DNA from: Clostridiaceae bacterium UBA5444
GTDB taxonomy: Bacteria > Bacillota > Clostridia > Clostridiales > Oxobacteraceae
NCBI GenBank assembly: GCA_002426575.1
Contig: DIRE01000066.1
Span: forward strand, 17,255-28,749
DNA length: 11,495 nt
Direction of reading: 5' to 3'
This document shows, one piece after another, positions 1 through 7,864 of this stretch (the first letter of the stretch is position 1; each line of letters begins with the position of its first letter). The notes under the pieces are model-generated. The model saw only the letters and a program-made list of their open reading frames with translations. It was not told the origin of the DNA and searched no databases. Made by a program: the position numbers and the translations under genes.

Positions 1-1498
1 TCAGGAACAGGTTATGCAGATAGTTAGAGATCTTGGGGGATATTCTCTTGGAAGATCAGACCTTGTAAGAAGGGCAATGTCAAAGAAAAAGCATGATGTG
101 ATGGAGAAAGAAAGAAAGAATTTTATATATGGTATAGTTGATGAAAGTGGAAACATTGAGGTGCCAGGCGCCATAAGAAATGGAGTAGATGAAAAGGTTG
201 CTAATGATATATTTGATCAGATGATGGACTTTGCATCCTACGCATTCAATAAAAGCCATGCTGCAGCATACGCTGTAATAGGCTATGAAACAGCATACCT
301 TAAAAGATATTATCCAGTTGAGTTTTTTGCAGCAATGCTTACAAGCGTAATGGGAAATAACGATAAAGTAGCATTTTATATACAAAGCTGTAAGTTCATG
401 GGAATGGAAGTTTTGCCTCCAGATATTAATGAAAGTAATATAAACTTTACAGTGGTTAATGGAAAAGTAAGATTTGGACTTGCTGCTATTAAAAACGTAG
501 GAAAATCCGCCATAATATCAATAATAAACAGCAGAAACAAGAAGGGCAAGTTTGTAAGCTTTACAGACTTTTGTCAAAAGGCATTAGACTCAAATTTAAA
601 CAAGAGGGCGGTTGAAAGTCTTATAAAAGCCGGTGCATTTGATTCTTTAGGATTATATAGATCCCAGCTGCTTGCAGTATATGAACAGGTAATGGATGGC
701 ATAAGCAATGATAAAAAGAGAAATATAGATGGTCAGATGAGCCTGTTTGATATGGCAAACAGTGGTATGGAATCTAAAAAAGATAACCTTCCTAAAATAG
801 AAGAGTTTGATAAAAAGTATCTGCTGGCAATGGAAAAAGAGATGACAGGGCTTTATTTAAGCGGACATCCATTATCTGAATATAAGGATGAGCTTGATTT
901 ATATACCACTATTAATACATCAGAGATAATGGCATCTACATCAAATAGCGTGGATGATGTCCCTGATGCCTCTGATAATAGTCCAATAAATACAGTGGAT
1001 TTAGATAATAAAACCGTAACAATTGGAGGAATAATATCATCAGTAAAAATAAAGGCCACAAAGAGCAATAAGATAATGGCTTTTATAACGGTTGAAGACA
1101 TGTTTGGTTCCATAGAGGTTATTGTATTTCCAAAAGTTTATGAAAGGTTTAACAAATTAATACAAGAGGATAATATATGCTTAATAAGAGGAAGAATAAG
1201 CATGAGAGAAGATGAAGACGCTAAAATCTTAGCAGAGCAGATAAAACCTTTAAAAAAGATGAATGGAAATAAGCTCTATTTAAAGATACAAGAAAAGGAC
1301 TATAATGAAATGTTATCTAAGATAAAGCCAATATTATCTTATAATAAAGGCCAAACCCCTGTATATCTATGTATAGAAGGTGAAAATAAGGAAATGAATG
1401 TTGAAATTGCAAGCAAGGATTTGTGGGTTTATGCGGATAAAGAATTAATTTTAAAACTTTCTAATCTGCTAGGTGAAAAGTGTGTAAAGGTGTGTTAA
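1..1498 (+). CDS. dnaE: DNA polymerase III subunit alpha, DnaE type (5'-truncated, C-terminal part)
   Basis: This is the catalytic alpha subunit of the replicative DNA polymerase, acting at the fork in the cytoplasm. The frame is open from base 2, so the gene starts left of the window; about 498 codons are visible, the last two-fifths or so of a protein that usually has 1,100-1,200 residues. Residue numbers here count from the Met at base 14. The distal polymerase part has YSLGRSDLVRRAMSKKK (10-26) and FNKSHAAAYAVIGYETAYLK (78-97). A helix-hairpin-helix region follows (FGLAAIKNVG, 154-163), then GLYLSGHPL (279-287), an acidic linker (about 300-332), an OB fold (about 333-395, with TVTIGGIIS and FGSIEVIVFPKVY) and a C-terminal tail ending in VKVC. 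Clostridia usually also carry PolC, which is not seen here. The 110 bases to the next gene contain no clear terminator, so read-through into the small gene and pfkA is possible. Identification is secure. Confidence 0.96.
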   Translation, partial: QEQVMQIVRDLGGYSLGRSDLVRRAMSKKKHDVMEKERKNFIYGIVDESGNIEVPGAIRNGVDEKVANDIFDQMMDFASYAFNKSHAAAYAVIGYETAYLKRYYPVEFFAAMLTSVMGNNDKVAFYIQSCKFMGMEVLPPDINESNINFTVVNGKVRFGLAAIKNVGKSAIISIINSRNKKGKFVSFTDFCQKALDSNLNKRAVESLIKAGAFDSLGLYRSQLLAVYEQVMDGISNDKKRNIDGQMSLFDMANSGMESKKDNLPKIEEFDKKYLLAMEKEMTGLYLSGHPLSEYKDELDLYTTINTSEIMASTSNSVDDVPDASDNSPINTVDLDNKTVTIGGIISSVKIKATKSNKIMAFITVEDMFGSIEVIVFPKVYERFNKLIQEDNICLIRGRISMREDEDAKILAEQIKPLKKMNGNKLYLKIQEKDYNEMLSKIKPILSYNKGQTPVYLCIEGENKEMNVEIASKDLWVYADKELILKLSNLLGEKCVKVC

Positions 1499-1608
1499 AA
1501 TATTATGGGCAAATATTGTTATAAAGATAGCCTAGTCCAAGATTTTTAGCCTATGGTATGAAGGCTACAATTAAGGGGAAAATAAAGCATAAGGGGGCCC
1601 TCAAATCT

Positions 1609-1809
1609 ATGTGGACTGTTATATATGTTGCACAAAGTATGGATGGTGCTTCAAGACTCGAGAAAAGGTTAAGTGACCATGGGGTGCTTGTTAAAACTAA
1701 CAGAATAGGGAAGAGCAAGAACTCTGATGGGTTATATGAAATACTTGTACCTGAGGCAGAAGTCGAAGACGCATGCTCGGTACTTGAGCAGATTGGATTT
1801 GAATTTTAA
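1609..1809 (+). CDS. uncharacterised 66-residue protein between dnaE and pfkA
   Basis: The predicted protein has 66 residues beginning MWTVIYVAQ and ending EQIGFEF. I chose the ATG at 1609 because an AAGGGGG purine run (1591-1597) lies 11 bases ahead of it and the fold-like pattern begins there. An in-frame ATG at 1558 would add 17 basic residues but has no ribosome binding site. The visible pattern is a beta strand (WTVIYVA), a helix (MDGASRLEKRLSDHG), a strand (VLVKTNRIG), a strand (YEILVPEAEV) and a helix (EDACSVLEQIGF), that is, a small beta-alpha-beta protein with no membrane segment or cysteine pair. This resembles the small DUF2007-like proteins that end in a VPE-x-x-x-x-A pattern, but that is inference. 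It lies 110 bases after dnaE and 50 before pfkA, probably in the same transcription unit. Its function is unknown. Confidence 0.78.
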   Translation: MWTVIYVAQSMDGASRLEKRLSDHGVLVKTNRIGKSKNSDGLYEILVPEAEVEDACSVLEQIGFEF

Positions 1810-1859
1810 ATTATGTCTATATTGCAAACTATAAATAGAAGTGAAAAGAGGAGAATAAT

Positions 1860-2819
1860 ATGAAAACAATTGGCGTATTGACAAGTGGTGGAGACGCTCC
1901 AGGAATGAATGCAGCCATAAGAGCAGTAGTCAGGATGGGAATTGACAAAGGCTTTAGAGTAATGGGAATAGAAAGAGGCTTTAATGGCCTTTTAAATGGA
2001 GAAATATATGAAATGGATAGATCCTCTGTAGCTGACATAATACAAAGAGGGGGAACAATGCTTCGTACTGCAAGGTGTGAAGAATTTAAGAACCCAGAGG
2101 TTAGAGAAAAGGCAGCTAAGATACTTAAGGTATTTGGAATTCATGGATTAGTAGTAATAGGAGGAAATGGCTCTTTTATGGGAGCTCAAAGGATGTCTGA
2201 ACTTGGCTTCCCTTCAATTGGAATACCAGGTACAATAGATAATGATCTTGCATATACAGACTATGCCATAGGTTTTGATACTGCTGTAAATACAGTACTT
2301 GACGCAGTAAACAAAATTAGGGACACATCCACATCTCATGAGAGGGTAAGCATAATTGAGGTTATGGGAAGACATTGCGGAGATATTGCACTTTATGCAG
2401 GCCTTGCAGGAGGCGGTGAAAGCATAATTGTTCCTGAAGTTGAGTATGATGTTGATGAAGTATGCAAAACAATACTTGAAGGTAAATTAAGGGGTAAACT
2501 GCACAGCATAATTATACTTGCTGAGGGAGTTGGAAATGCTGCGGAATTGGCTAAAAGTATAGAACAAACATCAGGACTTGAAGCTAGAGCCACAATACTT
2601 GGACATATACAAAGGGGAGGAAGCCCAACAGCCTTTGATAGAATACTTGCATCTAAACTTGGAGCAAGGGCGGTTGAACTATTAGCTGAAGATTCCTCAT
2701 CAAGAGTTGTTGGAGTGCATGGAAGCGATGTAATTGATATGGATATCAATGAAGCTGTAAATATGAAAAAAGATATTGACCATGACTTACTAAACCTTGC
2801 AAGAATATTGTCTAAATAG
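1860..2819 (+). CDS. pfkA: ATP-dependent 6-phosphofructokinase
   Basis: This cytoplasmic enzyme phosphorylates fructose 6-phosphate to fructose 1,6-bisphosphate, the committed step of glycolysis. Its 319 residues match the usual bacterial PfkA length. Motifs follow Bacillus/E. coli numbering closely: GGDAPGMN (10-17), R72 in LRTAR, PGTIDNDL (123-130) with catalytic base D127 and D129, R162, MGRHCGD (169-175), E222 in AEG, R243, and GHIQRGGSPTAFDR (248-261) with H249 and R252. Gly104 and Gly124 point to ATP rather than pyrophosphate as donor. One oddity: the usual GGDGS reads GGNGS (101-105), so residue 103 is Asn (codon AAT at 2166-2168), where Asp normally helps hold Mg-ATP. An AGAGGAG ribosome binding site precedes the ATG. 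pyk starts 16 bases downstream, indicating co-transcription. Family allosteric control by ADP and PEP is likely but cannot be read from the sequence. Confidence 0.97.
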   Translation: MKTIGVLTSGGDAPGMNAAIRAVVRMGIDKGFRVMGIERGFNGLLNGEIYEMDRSSVADIIQRGGTMLRTARCEEFKNPEVREKAAKILKVFGIHGLVVIGGNGSFMGAQRMSELGFPSIGIPGTIDNDLAYTDYAIGFDTAVNTVLDAVNKIRDTSTSHERVSIIEVMGRHCGDIALYAGLAGGGESIIVPEVEYDVDEVCKTILEGKLRGKLHSIIILAEGVGNAAELAKSIEQTSGLEARATILGHIQRGGSPTAFDRILASKLGARAVELLAEDSSSRVVGVHGSDVIDMDINEAVNMKKDIDHDLLNLARILSK

Positions 2820-2835
2820 GGAGAGAATATAAGAC

Positions 2836-4590
2836 ATGAAGAAAACGAAAATAATCTGTACCATAGGACCTGAAAGTGAAGATCCAGCAATAATTGAGCA
2901 GCTTATGAAAAATGGGATGAATGCTGCTAGGCTGAACTTTTCTCACGGAGATTTTGAGGAACACGGCAATAGGATTAAGAACATAAAAAGAATAAGAAAA
3001 GATCTTAATATGCCTATTGCTATAATGCTAGATACTAAGGGCCCTGAGATAAGGCTTGGAGACTTTAAGCTTGGGAAAGTAGAGCTTAAAGAGGGGCAGA
3101 AATTTACATTTACAACTAGAGATATTTTAGGCGATGATACTATAGGACACATATCCTATAAAAACCTGCCTAATGATTTGCATATTGGAGATGTAATATT
3201 AGTTGATGATGGGCTAGTAGGATTTACTGTAAACAAAATTTATAATACAGAGATTAATTGTACAGTTTTAAATAATGGAACCATTGGAAATCACAAGGGA
3301 GTAAATATACCAGGTGCAGCCATTAATCTGCCTGCTTTAACAGAAAAGGATAGGGCAGATATAATATTTGGAATAGAATCTGGAGTAGATATAATTGCAG
3401 TTTCTTTTGTTAGAAAACCTGCTGACGTTATAGCAATAAAAAGGGTTCTAGAGGAGAACAATGGCAGTGATTTGCTTATTATATCTAAAATAGAGTCTAG
3501 AGAAGGCGTTAAAAACATAGACGGAATAATAAAATTCTCTGATGGTATTATGGTAGCAAGGGGAGATCTTGGAGTTGAAATTCCAGTGGAAGAGGTTCCT
3601 CTTGTTCAAAAGATGGTTATTGAGAAATGCAATAGAGCAGGAAAGCCTGTAATAACTGCAACTCAAATGCTTGACTCTATGATGAGAAACCCAAGGCCTA
3701 CAAGAGCTGAGGCCTCAGATGTTGCAAATGCGGTTTTTGATGGGACAGACTGTATAATGCTTTCAGGAGAAACTGCCAATGGAAGATACCCAGTAGAGTC
3801 ATTAAAAACAATGGCGAGGATTGCAGAAAGAACAGAGCAATCCTTAAACTATGAACTTATGATGGATAAAAGAAAGCTTTCTAGTTCAGAAAATGTTGCA
3901 AATGCCATATGTTATTCAGCATGCACAACTGCAGCAGAGCTTGGTGCTAGTGCTATAATTGCAGCTACAATGTCAGGATATACTGCAAGAACAGTCTCAA
4001 AGTTTAGACCTAAATCACCTATAATCGGGCTTACACCATTTGATAGAGCGGCAAGAGGACTTTCAATATGTTGGGGAGTGTACCCTGTTTTAACTGATAA
4101 AATGTGTACAGCAGATGATATAATAGCAATATCAACAGAAAAGTCCCTTGAAGCAGGATATATAAAAAAGGGAGATCTTGTAGTTATTGCAGCAGGGATA
4201 CCTGTAGCATTAGCAGGAACAACAAACATGCTTAAGGTTCAAATAGCAGGTGACATAATAGTTAAAGGCCAAGGGGTAGGGAATGAACCAGTATACGGGA
4301 CAGCAAGAATAGTTGAGGAATTAGCAGAAGCTGAAGGGATTGTACAAAGTGGAGATATTCTTGTTATAAAGAAGCTAGATAGAGAATATATAAAAATACT
4401 TGATAGAGTATCTGGCATAGTAGCTGAAGAAGGCGGATTTACATCCCACCTTGCCGTTGAATGTATAAGCAGAGGTATTCCATTTATAACTGATGCAAAA
4501 GAAGCAACTAAAAAAATAAAGAATGGAATGCTAATTACTCTTGATATAACAAGAGGCCTAGTATTTAGCGGAAAAGCCAGCGCATTTTAA
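2836..4590 (+). CDS. pyk: pyruvate kinase with C-terminal PEP-utiliser domain
   Basis: This enzyme converts phosphoenolpyruvate and ADP to pyruvate and ATP, the last step of glycolysis, in the cytoplasm. It has 584 residues, about 110 more than the minimal enzyme, because of an added C-terminal domain as in Bacillus-type kinases. N-terminal part: TKIICTIGPES (4-14), RLNFSHGD (32-39), LDTKGPEIR (65-73), then the B domain (about 74-170). Active site: ISKIE (216-220) with K218 and E220, ARGDLGVEIP (241-250) with D244, ITATQMLDSM (273-282) with T276, and PTRAEASDVANAV (288-300). The regulatory C domain runs to about 475. The extra domain carries GGFTSHLAVECISRGIPF (533-550), the PEP-utiliser signature with His538. 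A purine-rich GGGAGAG site just after the pfkA stop serves as ribosome binding site, and the intrinsic terminator at 4637-4667 closes the unit. Confidence 0.97.
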   Translation: MKKTKIICTIGPESEDPAIIEQLMKNGMNAARLNFSHGDFEEHGNRIKNIKRIRKDLNMPIAIMLDTKGPEIRLGDFKLGKVELKEGQKFTFTTRDILGDDTIGHISYKNLPNDLHIGDVILVDDGLVGFTVNKIYNTEINCTVLNNGTIGNHKGVNIPGAAINLPALTEKDRADIIFGIESGVDIIAVSFVRKPADVIAIKRVLEENNGSDLLIISKIESREGVKNIDGIIKFSDGIMVARGDLGVEIPVEEVPLVQKMVIEKCNRAGKPVITATQMLDSMMRNPRPTRAEASDVANAVFDGTDCIMLSGETANGRYPVESLKTMARIAERTEQSLNYELMMDKRKLSSSENVANAICYSACTTAAELGASAIIAATMSGYTARTVSKFRPKSPIIGLTPFDRAARGLSICWGVYPVLTDKMCTADDIIAISTEKSLEAGYIKKGDLVVIAAGIPVALAGTTNMLKVQIAGDIIVKGQGVGNEPVYGTARIVEELAEAEGIVQSGDILVIKKLDREYIKILDRVSGIVAEEGGFTSHLAVECISRGIPFITDAKEATKKIKNGMLITLDITRGLVFSGKASAF

Positions 4591-4636
4591 AACTTATAAG
4601 CAGATCAGAAGACATGAAGCATAAAGCAGAAACCAC

Positions 4637-4667
4637 AAAGGCTTCAAAAGGAGGCTTTTATATTTTT
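4637..4667 (+). terminator. intrinsic terminator after pyk
   Basis: The 5' arm AAAGGCTTC (4637-4645) pairs with GAGGCTTTT (4651-4659) over 9 base pairs, two of them G-U, around the loop AAAAG. A T-rich tail (TATTTTT, 4661-4667) follows. It lies 47 bases after the pyk stop and should end the dnaE/pfkA/pyk transcription unit. Confidence 0.75.
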
Positions 4668-4704
4668 GCCCATTATTATCTTTTACTTTTTAACTCTTAC
4701 TTAT

Positions 4705-4724
4705 TAGTTATCCATGTATAACTA
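4705..4724. promoter_or_regulatory. operator-like palindrome upstream of the AhpD-family gene
   Basis: TAGTTATCCA / TGTATAACTA forms a 20-base dyad in which 9 of the 10 pairs are complementary, with AGTTAT and ATAACT as perfect 6-base half sites six bases apart. It ends 62 bases before the start codon at 4787 and overlaps a possible -10 element (TATAAC, 4717-4722), for which I see no good -35. Binding of a dimeric repressor is inference; one dyad this good could also arise by chance in a window of this size. Confidence 0.35.
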
Positions 4725-4786
4725 TTTGCACATACCACATACTAATCATTGATAACCTAAAATTAATCAAAGGAGACTGGTATTGT

Positions 4787-5143
4787 ATGGCAAAGAACGT
4801 AAGACAAATGCTAAATGATTTTACTGGGGGCCTGCAGCAGTTAGGCGGAGAGGTACCAGATTTTATAAACAGCTTTATGAGTCTGCTTGGGGCAACGTAT
4901 AAGGAAGGGGCACTTTCTGTTAAGACCAAGGAACTTATCAGTGTTGGAATAGCTGCATATAATAGATGTGAATACTGCATAGTATTTCATGTTTATAAAG
5001 CTCTTGAAGCAGGGGCAACTAGAGCAGAGGTTCTTGAGGCTGCCCAGACAGCTGTAGCCTTTGGAGGAGGACCTTCCATGGCATATACGGTAACAGTTTT
5101 AAAAGAAAGCCTTGATGAATTTGAGAAGGACTTTAAAAGATGA
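4787..5143 (+). CDS. AhpD-like / carboxymuconolactone decarboxylase-family protein
   Basis: This is a small 118-residue soluble protein of the AhpD/carboxymuconolactone decarboxylase superfamily (all-helical, typically oligomeric). The key motif is C61-E-Y-C64-I-V-F-H68 followed by KALEAGATRAEVLEAA (71-86), the CxxC...H arrangement of the redox-active AhpD branch, so a thiol-disulfide role in peroxide defence is more likely than true decarboxylase activity. The helix before it (TKELISVGIAAYN, 47-59) and the tail FGGGPSMAYTVTVLKE (92-107) are also typical. The start is supported by AAGGAG at 4770-4775. It appears monocistronic, with a terminator on each side. No AhpC/peroxiredoxin or lipoamide enzyme lies nearby, so the substrate and partner are unknown. 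The palindrome at 4705-4724 suggests regulated expression. The family is certain, the exact function is not. Confidence 0.9.
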   Translation: MAKNVRQMLNDFTGGLQQLGGEVPDFINSFMSLLGATYKEGALSVKTKELISVGIAAYNRCEYCIVFHVYKALEAGATRAEVLEAAQTAVAFGGGPSMAYTVTVLKESLDEFEKDFKR

Positions 5144-5155
5144 TTAGCAAATAAA

Positions 5156-5199
5156 AAAATGGAGTAGTATTTGGCTCTAATTAAATACTACTCCATTTT
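5156..5199. terminator. bidirectional terminator between convergent genes
   Basis: A perfect 17-bp stem (arms 5156-5172 and 5183-5199, core ATGGAGTAGTATTT) surrounds a 10-base loop. The arms begin with A and end with T runs on either strand, so it can stop the plus-strand AhpD-family transcript (gene ends 5143) and the minus-strand transporter transcript (last gene ends 5205). Confidence 0.88.
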
Positions 5200-5204
5200 A
5201 TTGC

Positions 5205-5954
5205 CTATTCTAGTGCAGATAAAAGACAGGCTTTATAATCCATAAATTTTTGTGATGTAATTATTTTTTTATCTCTTGGCCTTTCTAAATCAATTTTAAT
5301 TTCAAGTTTTACTGATGCAGGTCTATCTGAAAGTACATAAATCCTATCTGATAAATATATTGCCTCATCAATGCTATGAGTTATAAAAAACACGGAACGC
5401 TTAAACTTGCTCCATACATCTAGCAGCCATACTTGGAGCTTATCTCTATTTATGGCATCTATTGCACCGAAGGGCTCGTCAAGCAGCATTATATCACTGT
5501 CTATTAAAAATGTTCTAAGTAAGGCAGCCCTTTGCTTCATGCCTCCTGATAATTCATTAGGATAGGCATTTTCAAAACCACTAAGCCCAAATTGGTCAAA
5601 TAAACTATCAACCTTTTTATAGGAATTATTTTTATCTTCCCCTTGTATCTCAAGGGGAAGGATCATATTATCCTTAAGCTTTCTCCATGGGAATAGCAAG
5701 TCCTTCTGTGGCATATAGGCAAAACGCTTATTTATATTATCTTTTTTCCCATCTACAATTATATCTCCGCTATCTTGGTTTTGCAGATTGCAGATTATAC
5801 TAAATATAGTACTTTTGCCACATCCACTAGGGCCTATTATAGATACAAATTCACCATCATATAGCTTAAGGTTTATATTATCTAATACTTTAATTTCTAC
5901 TCCATCTTTGTAGAAACTTTTATTCAAATTAACAATCTCAACTTTTGGAAGCAT
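5205..5954 (-). CDS. thiZ: ABC transporter ATPase, thiamine-precursor (NitT/TauT-like) uptake, ThiZ type
   Basis: This is the cytoplasmic ATP-hydrolysing subunit that drives import by the permease encoded two genes upstream. It has 249 residues with all ABC motifs: Walker A GPSGCGKST (41-49), Q-loop Q83 in YMPQKDLLFPW (80-90), signature LSGGMKQRA (135-143), Walker B IMLLDEP (155-161), and H-loop H193 in FFITHSIDEA. The Q-loop LLFPW and signature variants are typical of the nitrate/sulfonate/taurine/pyrimidine (COG1116) group. The specificity call rests on its operon with a TPP riboswitch and a ThiY-like binding protein rather than on the ATPase itself. It is the third gene of the operon, 37 bases after thiY, with a modest TTAGGAT ribosome binding site. 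The perfect hairpin at 5156-5199 ends the operon. Confidence 0.9.
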   Translation of the reverse strand: MLPKVEIVNLNKSFYKDGVEIKVLDNINLKLYDGEFVSIIGPSGCGKSTIFSIICNLQNQDSGDIIVDGKKDNINKRFAYMPQKDLLFPWRKLKDNMILPLEIQGEDKNNSYKKVDSLFDQFGLSGFENAYPNELSGGMKQRAALLRTFLIDSDIMLLDEPFGAIDAINRDKLQVWLLDVWSKFKRSVFFITHSIDEAIYLSDRIYVLSDRPASVKLEIKIDLERPRDKKIITSQKFMDYKACLLSALE

Positions 5955-5991
5955 TATATCACATCCTAATTTTCAGAGCCTATTTTGTAAA

Positions 5992-6984
5992 TTATTTTTC
6001 AGGTATAAATTCATTTGTAAAAGCTTTATCCACATCTATCATGGTATTTATAAGCTTTCTATCATAAAGCCATCTTGTATAGTTTTCCCAAGTTTCCCTT
6101 TTCTGATATCCCCAAACCTTGGCATCATCTTTATACCTTGGGCTTAACCATTTTTGACTTTCTATAACAAGAGTTTTATCAAGCTCAGGAGCTTCCTTTA
6201 AAAGTATCTGTGCAGCATCTTCAGGATTTTTTTCTGCATAATCATACCCCTTTGATACGGCCTCCATAAATCTTTTTACTGTATCTCTATTTTCTGAGAT
6301 CATCTTTTCGCTTGTTATTATAACTGGTGTATAGTAGTCTAAATCTTTGTCCTCATCCTTTAGCATAATATAGTCTATAGATTTATTTTGAACCTTAGAT
6401 GCAATTCCAGTCCAACCATAGTATATCCATGCAAAATCGGCATCTTTTTCAGTAAGTGCGAAAAAGTCTGCCGCATCAGTAGTTAGTACATTTACCTTAC
6501 TAAAATCCCCACCATACTTTTCGGTAATAGACTTTAATACTGCTTCTTCAATGGGGGAGCCCCATCCAGCATAGGTTTTACCTTCAAAATCTTTTGGAGT
6601 CTTTATATCCTTATTGCTTGGCCATGCAAAAGCAGATGTATTGTGTTGTACAACTGCAGCAATTGATACTAAAGGCATGTTTTGCTCTCTTGCATAGGTT
6701 ACGTTTTCTTGGTAGCTAATACCAAACTGGGCCTTACCCTCAGCAATAAGCTGATCTGAAGTATTCTTTCCTGGTTGGATTATATCTACATCAAAGCCTG
6801 CTTCTTTAAAAAAGCCCTTTTCCTTTGCCGCATAAACCCCCGTGTGATTTGTATTAGGCGTCCAATCTAATACAAATGTTATTTTCTGAAGAGGCTTTTC
6901 CTGAGTCTGTTTCTCCTCCTTTTTGCATGCTGAAAGTGGCAGCATTAAAAATAGTATCATAATAATGGATATTACTTTTTTCAT
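5992..6984 (-). CDS. thiY: substrate-binding lipoprotein of a thiamine-precursor ABC transporter, ThiY (NMT1/THI5-like)
   Basis: This is the extracytoplasmic solute-binding subunit, lipid-anchored to the outer face of the membrane. It has 330 residues. The N-terminus has Lys-Lys, a hydrophobic core (5-17) and lipobox LSAC with C20 as the lipidated residue, followed by a charged tether (KKEEKQTQEK). The mature part is an NMT1/THI5-like domain: ITFVLDWTPNTNHTGVY (35-51), AKEKGFFKEAGFDVDI (53-68), GKAQFGISYQE (83-93) and a GWGSPIE loop (140-146). The LDWTPNTNH stretch is characteristic of ThiY and THI5, whose ligands are the thiamine pyrimidine HMP or its formylamino form. The TPP riboswitch upstream supports that. 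TenA, which would process the formylamino compound, is not in this window. A strong AAGGAGGAG ribosome binding site precedes the ATG. It starts 22 bases after thiX. Confidence 0.93.
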   Translation of the reverse strand: MKKVISIIMILFLMLPLSACKKEEKQTQEKPLQKITFVLDWTPNTNHTGVYAAKEKGFFKEAGFDVDIIQPGKNTSDQLIAEGKAQFGISYQENVTYAREQNMPLVSIAAVVQHNTSAFAWPSNKDIKTPKDFEGKTYAGWGSPIEEAVLKSITEKYGGDFSKVNVLTTDAADFFALTEKDADFAWIYYGWTGIASKVQNKSIDYIMLKDEDKDLDYYTPVIITSEKMISENRDTVKRFMEAVSKGYDYAEKNPEDAAQILLKEAPELDKTLVIESQKWLSPRYKDDAKVWGYQKRETWENYTRWLYDRKLINTMIDVDKAFTNEFIPEK

Positions 6985-7006
6985 ATTTTCTCCTCCTTTT
7001 TCACTA

Positions 7007-7777
7007 CTAACTGTTTTTGTTCCAAGGTATTATTATCCTTTCTGCTATTTCAACTATTTTAAATATCCCAATGCTTAAAATAACGACAACCGTAACAGCT
7101 GCAAAAAGCATATCAGCCCTATGAGATGCAATTGATCTTGTCATAAATATACCAATACCTGATTTTGCACCAAGCCACTCCCCAACCACTGCTCCCGTTA
7201 TACTATAGGTTGCAGCAATCTTTAGCCCTGAAAAAAACTGTGGAAGGGCTGAAGGCAGTTTAACTTCTTTAAATATTTTATATTGGCTTGCCCCCATTAC
7301 TTTCATTAAGTCTATCATGTCCTTATCTGCTGATACTAACCCTTCAGTAACATTCATTGCTATGGGAAAGAAACAAACAAGCACCACTATAAGTATCTTT
7401 GGTAAAACTCCGAAACCAAACCACATAAGTATAAGAGGTGCAAGTGCTATTACCGGAACTGTTTGGGATACTACCATAAGAGGGTATAATATCCTCCTAA
7501 CGGTTTTCCATCTGCTCATAAAAAATGCAAATACAAGCCCCACAACAATAGAAATTAAAAGCCCAACCATGGATTCAAAAACTGTTACATAGGTGTGGCT
7601 TAAAATAAGTCTCCAATTTGTTTCAAATACCTTTATTATAGATGAAGGCCCTGGAAGCTTATATATTGGCACATTGAGCAGCCTTGTAAGAGTCTCCCAA
7701 ATTACTATAAGAAGTATTATAGTAATAGATGGCAGATGCCTAACAATAAAACCATTTGTATTTGTAGATTTTTTCAT
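7007..7777 (-). CDS. thiX: ABC transporter permease, thiamine-precursor uptake, ThiX type
   Basis: This is the membrane channel subunit of the ThiXYZ-type importer, in the binding-protein-dependent permease family (NitT/TauT group). It has 256 residues with about six hydrophobic segments, roughly at 16-34, 66-87, 98-120, 126-146, 185-203 and 219-240. The cytoplasmic EAA loop is at about 145-184 (EGLVSADKDMIDLMKVMGAS then KEVKLPSALP), with the conserved glycine at 162; this is where the ATPase docks. GEWLGAKSGIGI (199-210) is also typical. It is the first gene of the operon, 88 bases after the riboswitch aptamer and just after its terminator, so it is directly under TPP control. The ribosome binding site is weak (AGGG, 11 bases before the ATG). 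Pyrimidine specificity is inferred from its neighbours; sequence alone would fit other COG0600 substrates. Confidence 0.9.
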   Translation of the reverse strand: MKKSTNTNGFIVRHLPSITIILLIVIWETLTRLLNVPIYKLPGPSSIIKVFETNWRLILSHTYVTVFESMVGLLISIVVGLVFAFFMSRWKTVRRILYPLMVVSQTVPVIALAPLILMWFGFGVLPKILIVVLVCFFPIAMNVTEGLVSADKDMIDLMKVMGASQYKIFKEVKLPSALPQFFSGLKIAATYSITGAVVGEWLGAKSGIGIFMTRSIASHRADMLFAAVTVVVILSIGIFKIVEIAERIIIPWNKNS

Positions 7778-7826
7778 ACTTTGTCACGCCCTGTAGTTTA
7801 TAATTATTGAATAAGAGATGTAACGC

Positions 7827-7854
7827 AAAAAAGCTGATAAGTAATATCAGCTTT
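7827..7854 (-). terminator. riboswitch expression platform: intrinsic terminator
   Basis: On the minus strand AAAGCTGATA, loop TTACT, TATCAGCTTT forms a 10-bp perfect stem (7845-7854 with 7830-7839), and the T run continues to six. It lies 10 bases after the aptamer and 49 bases before the thiX start, so TPP binding most likely acts by premature termination. I could not find an obvious competing antiterminator; the best match is a 4-bp CAGC/GCTG pairing with the aptamer's 3' half. Confidence 0.8.
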
Positions 7855-7864
7855 GAGAATTCAT

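Noticed and set aside
1501..1520. AATATT inverted repeat as a possible dnaE terminator
   Set aside because: The stem is only 6 A/T pairs and no T run follows.
1558..1608. Upstream ATG giving an 83-residue form of the small protein
   Set aside because: No ribosome binding site precedes it, and the added residues (MKATIKGKIKHKGALKS) are basic and unlike the folded part; the ATG at 1609 has AAGGGGG ahead of it.
2393..2890. Long minus-strand open frame opposite pfkA and similar ones opposite pyk and rlmD
   Set aside because: They lie entirely against well-identified genes, lack ribosome binding sites and show low-complexity Ser/Leu/Ile-rich translations typical of antisense shadows.
7317..7796. 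Two plus-strand open frames opposite thiX
   Set aside because: They mirror a clear permease gene, have no recognisable domains and no good start signals.
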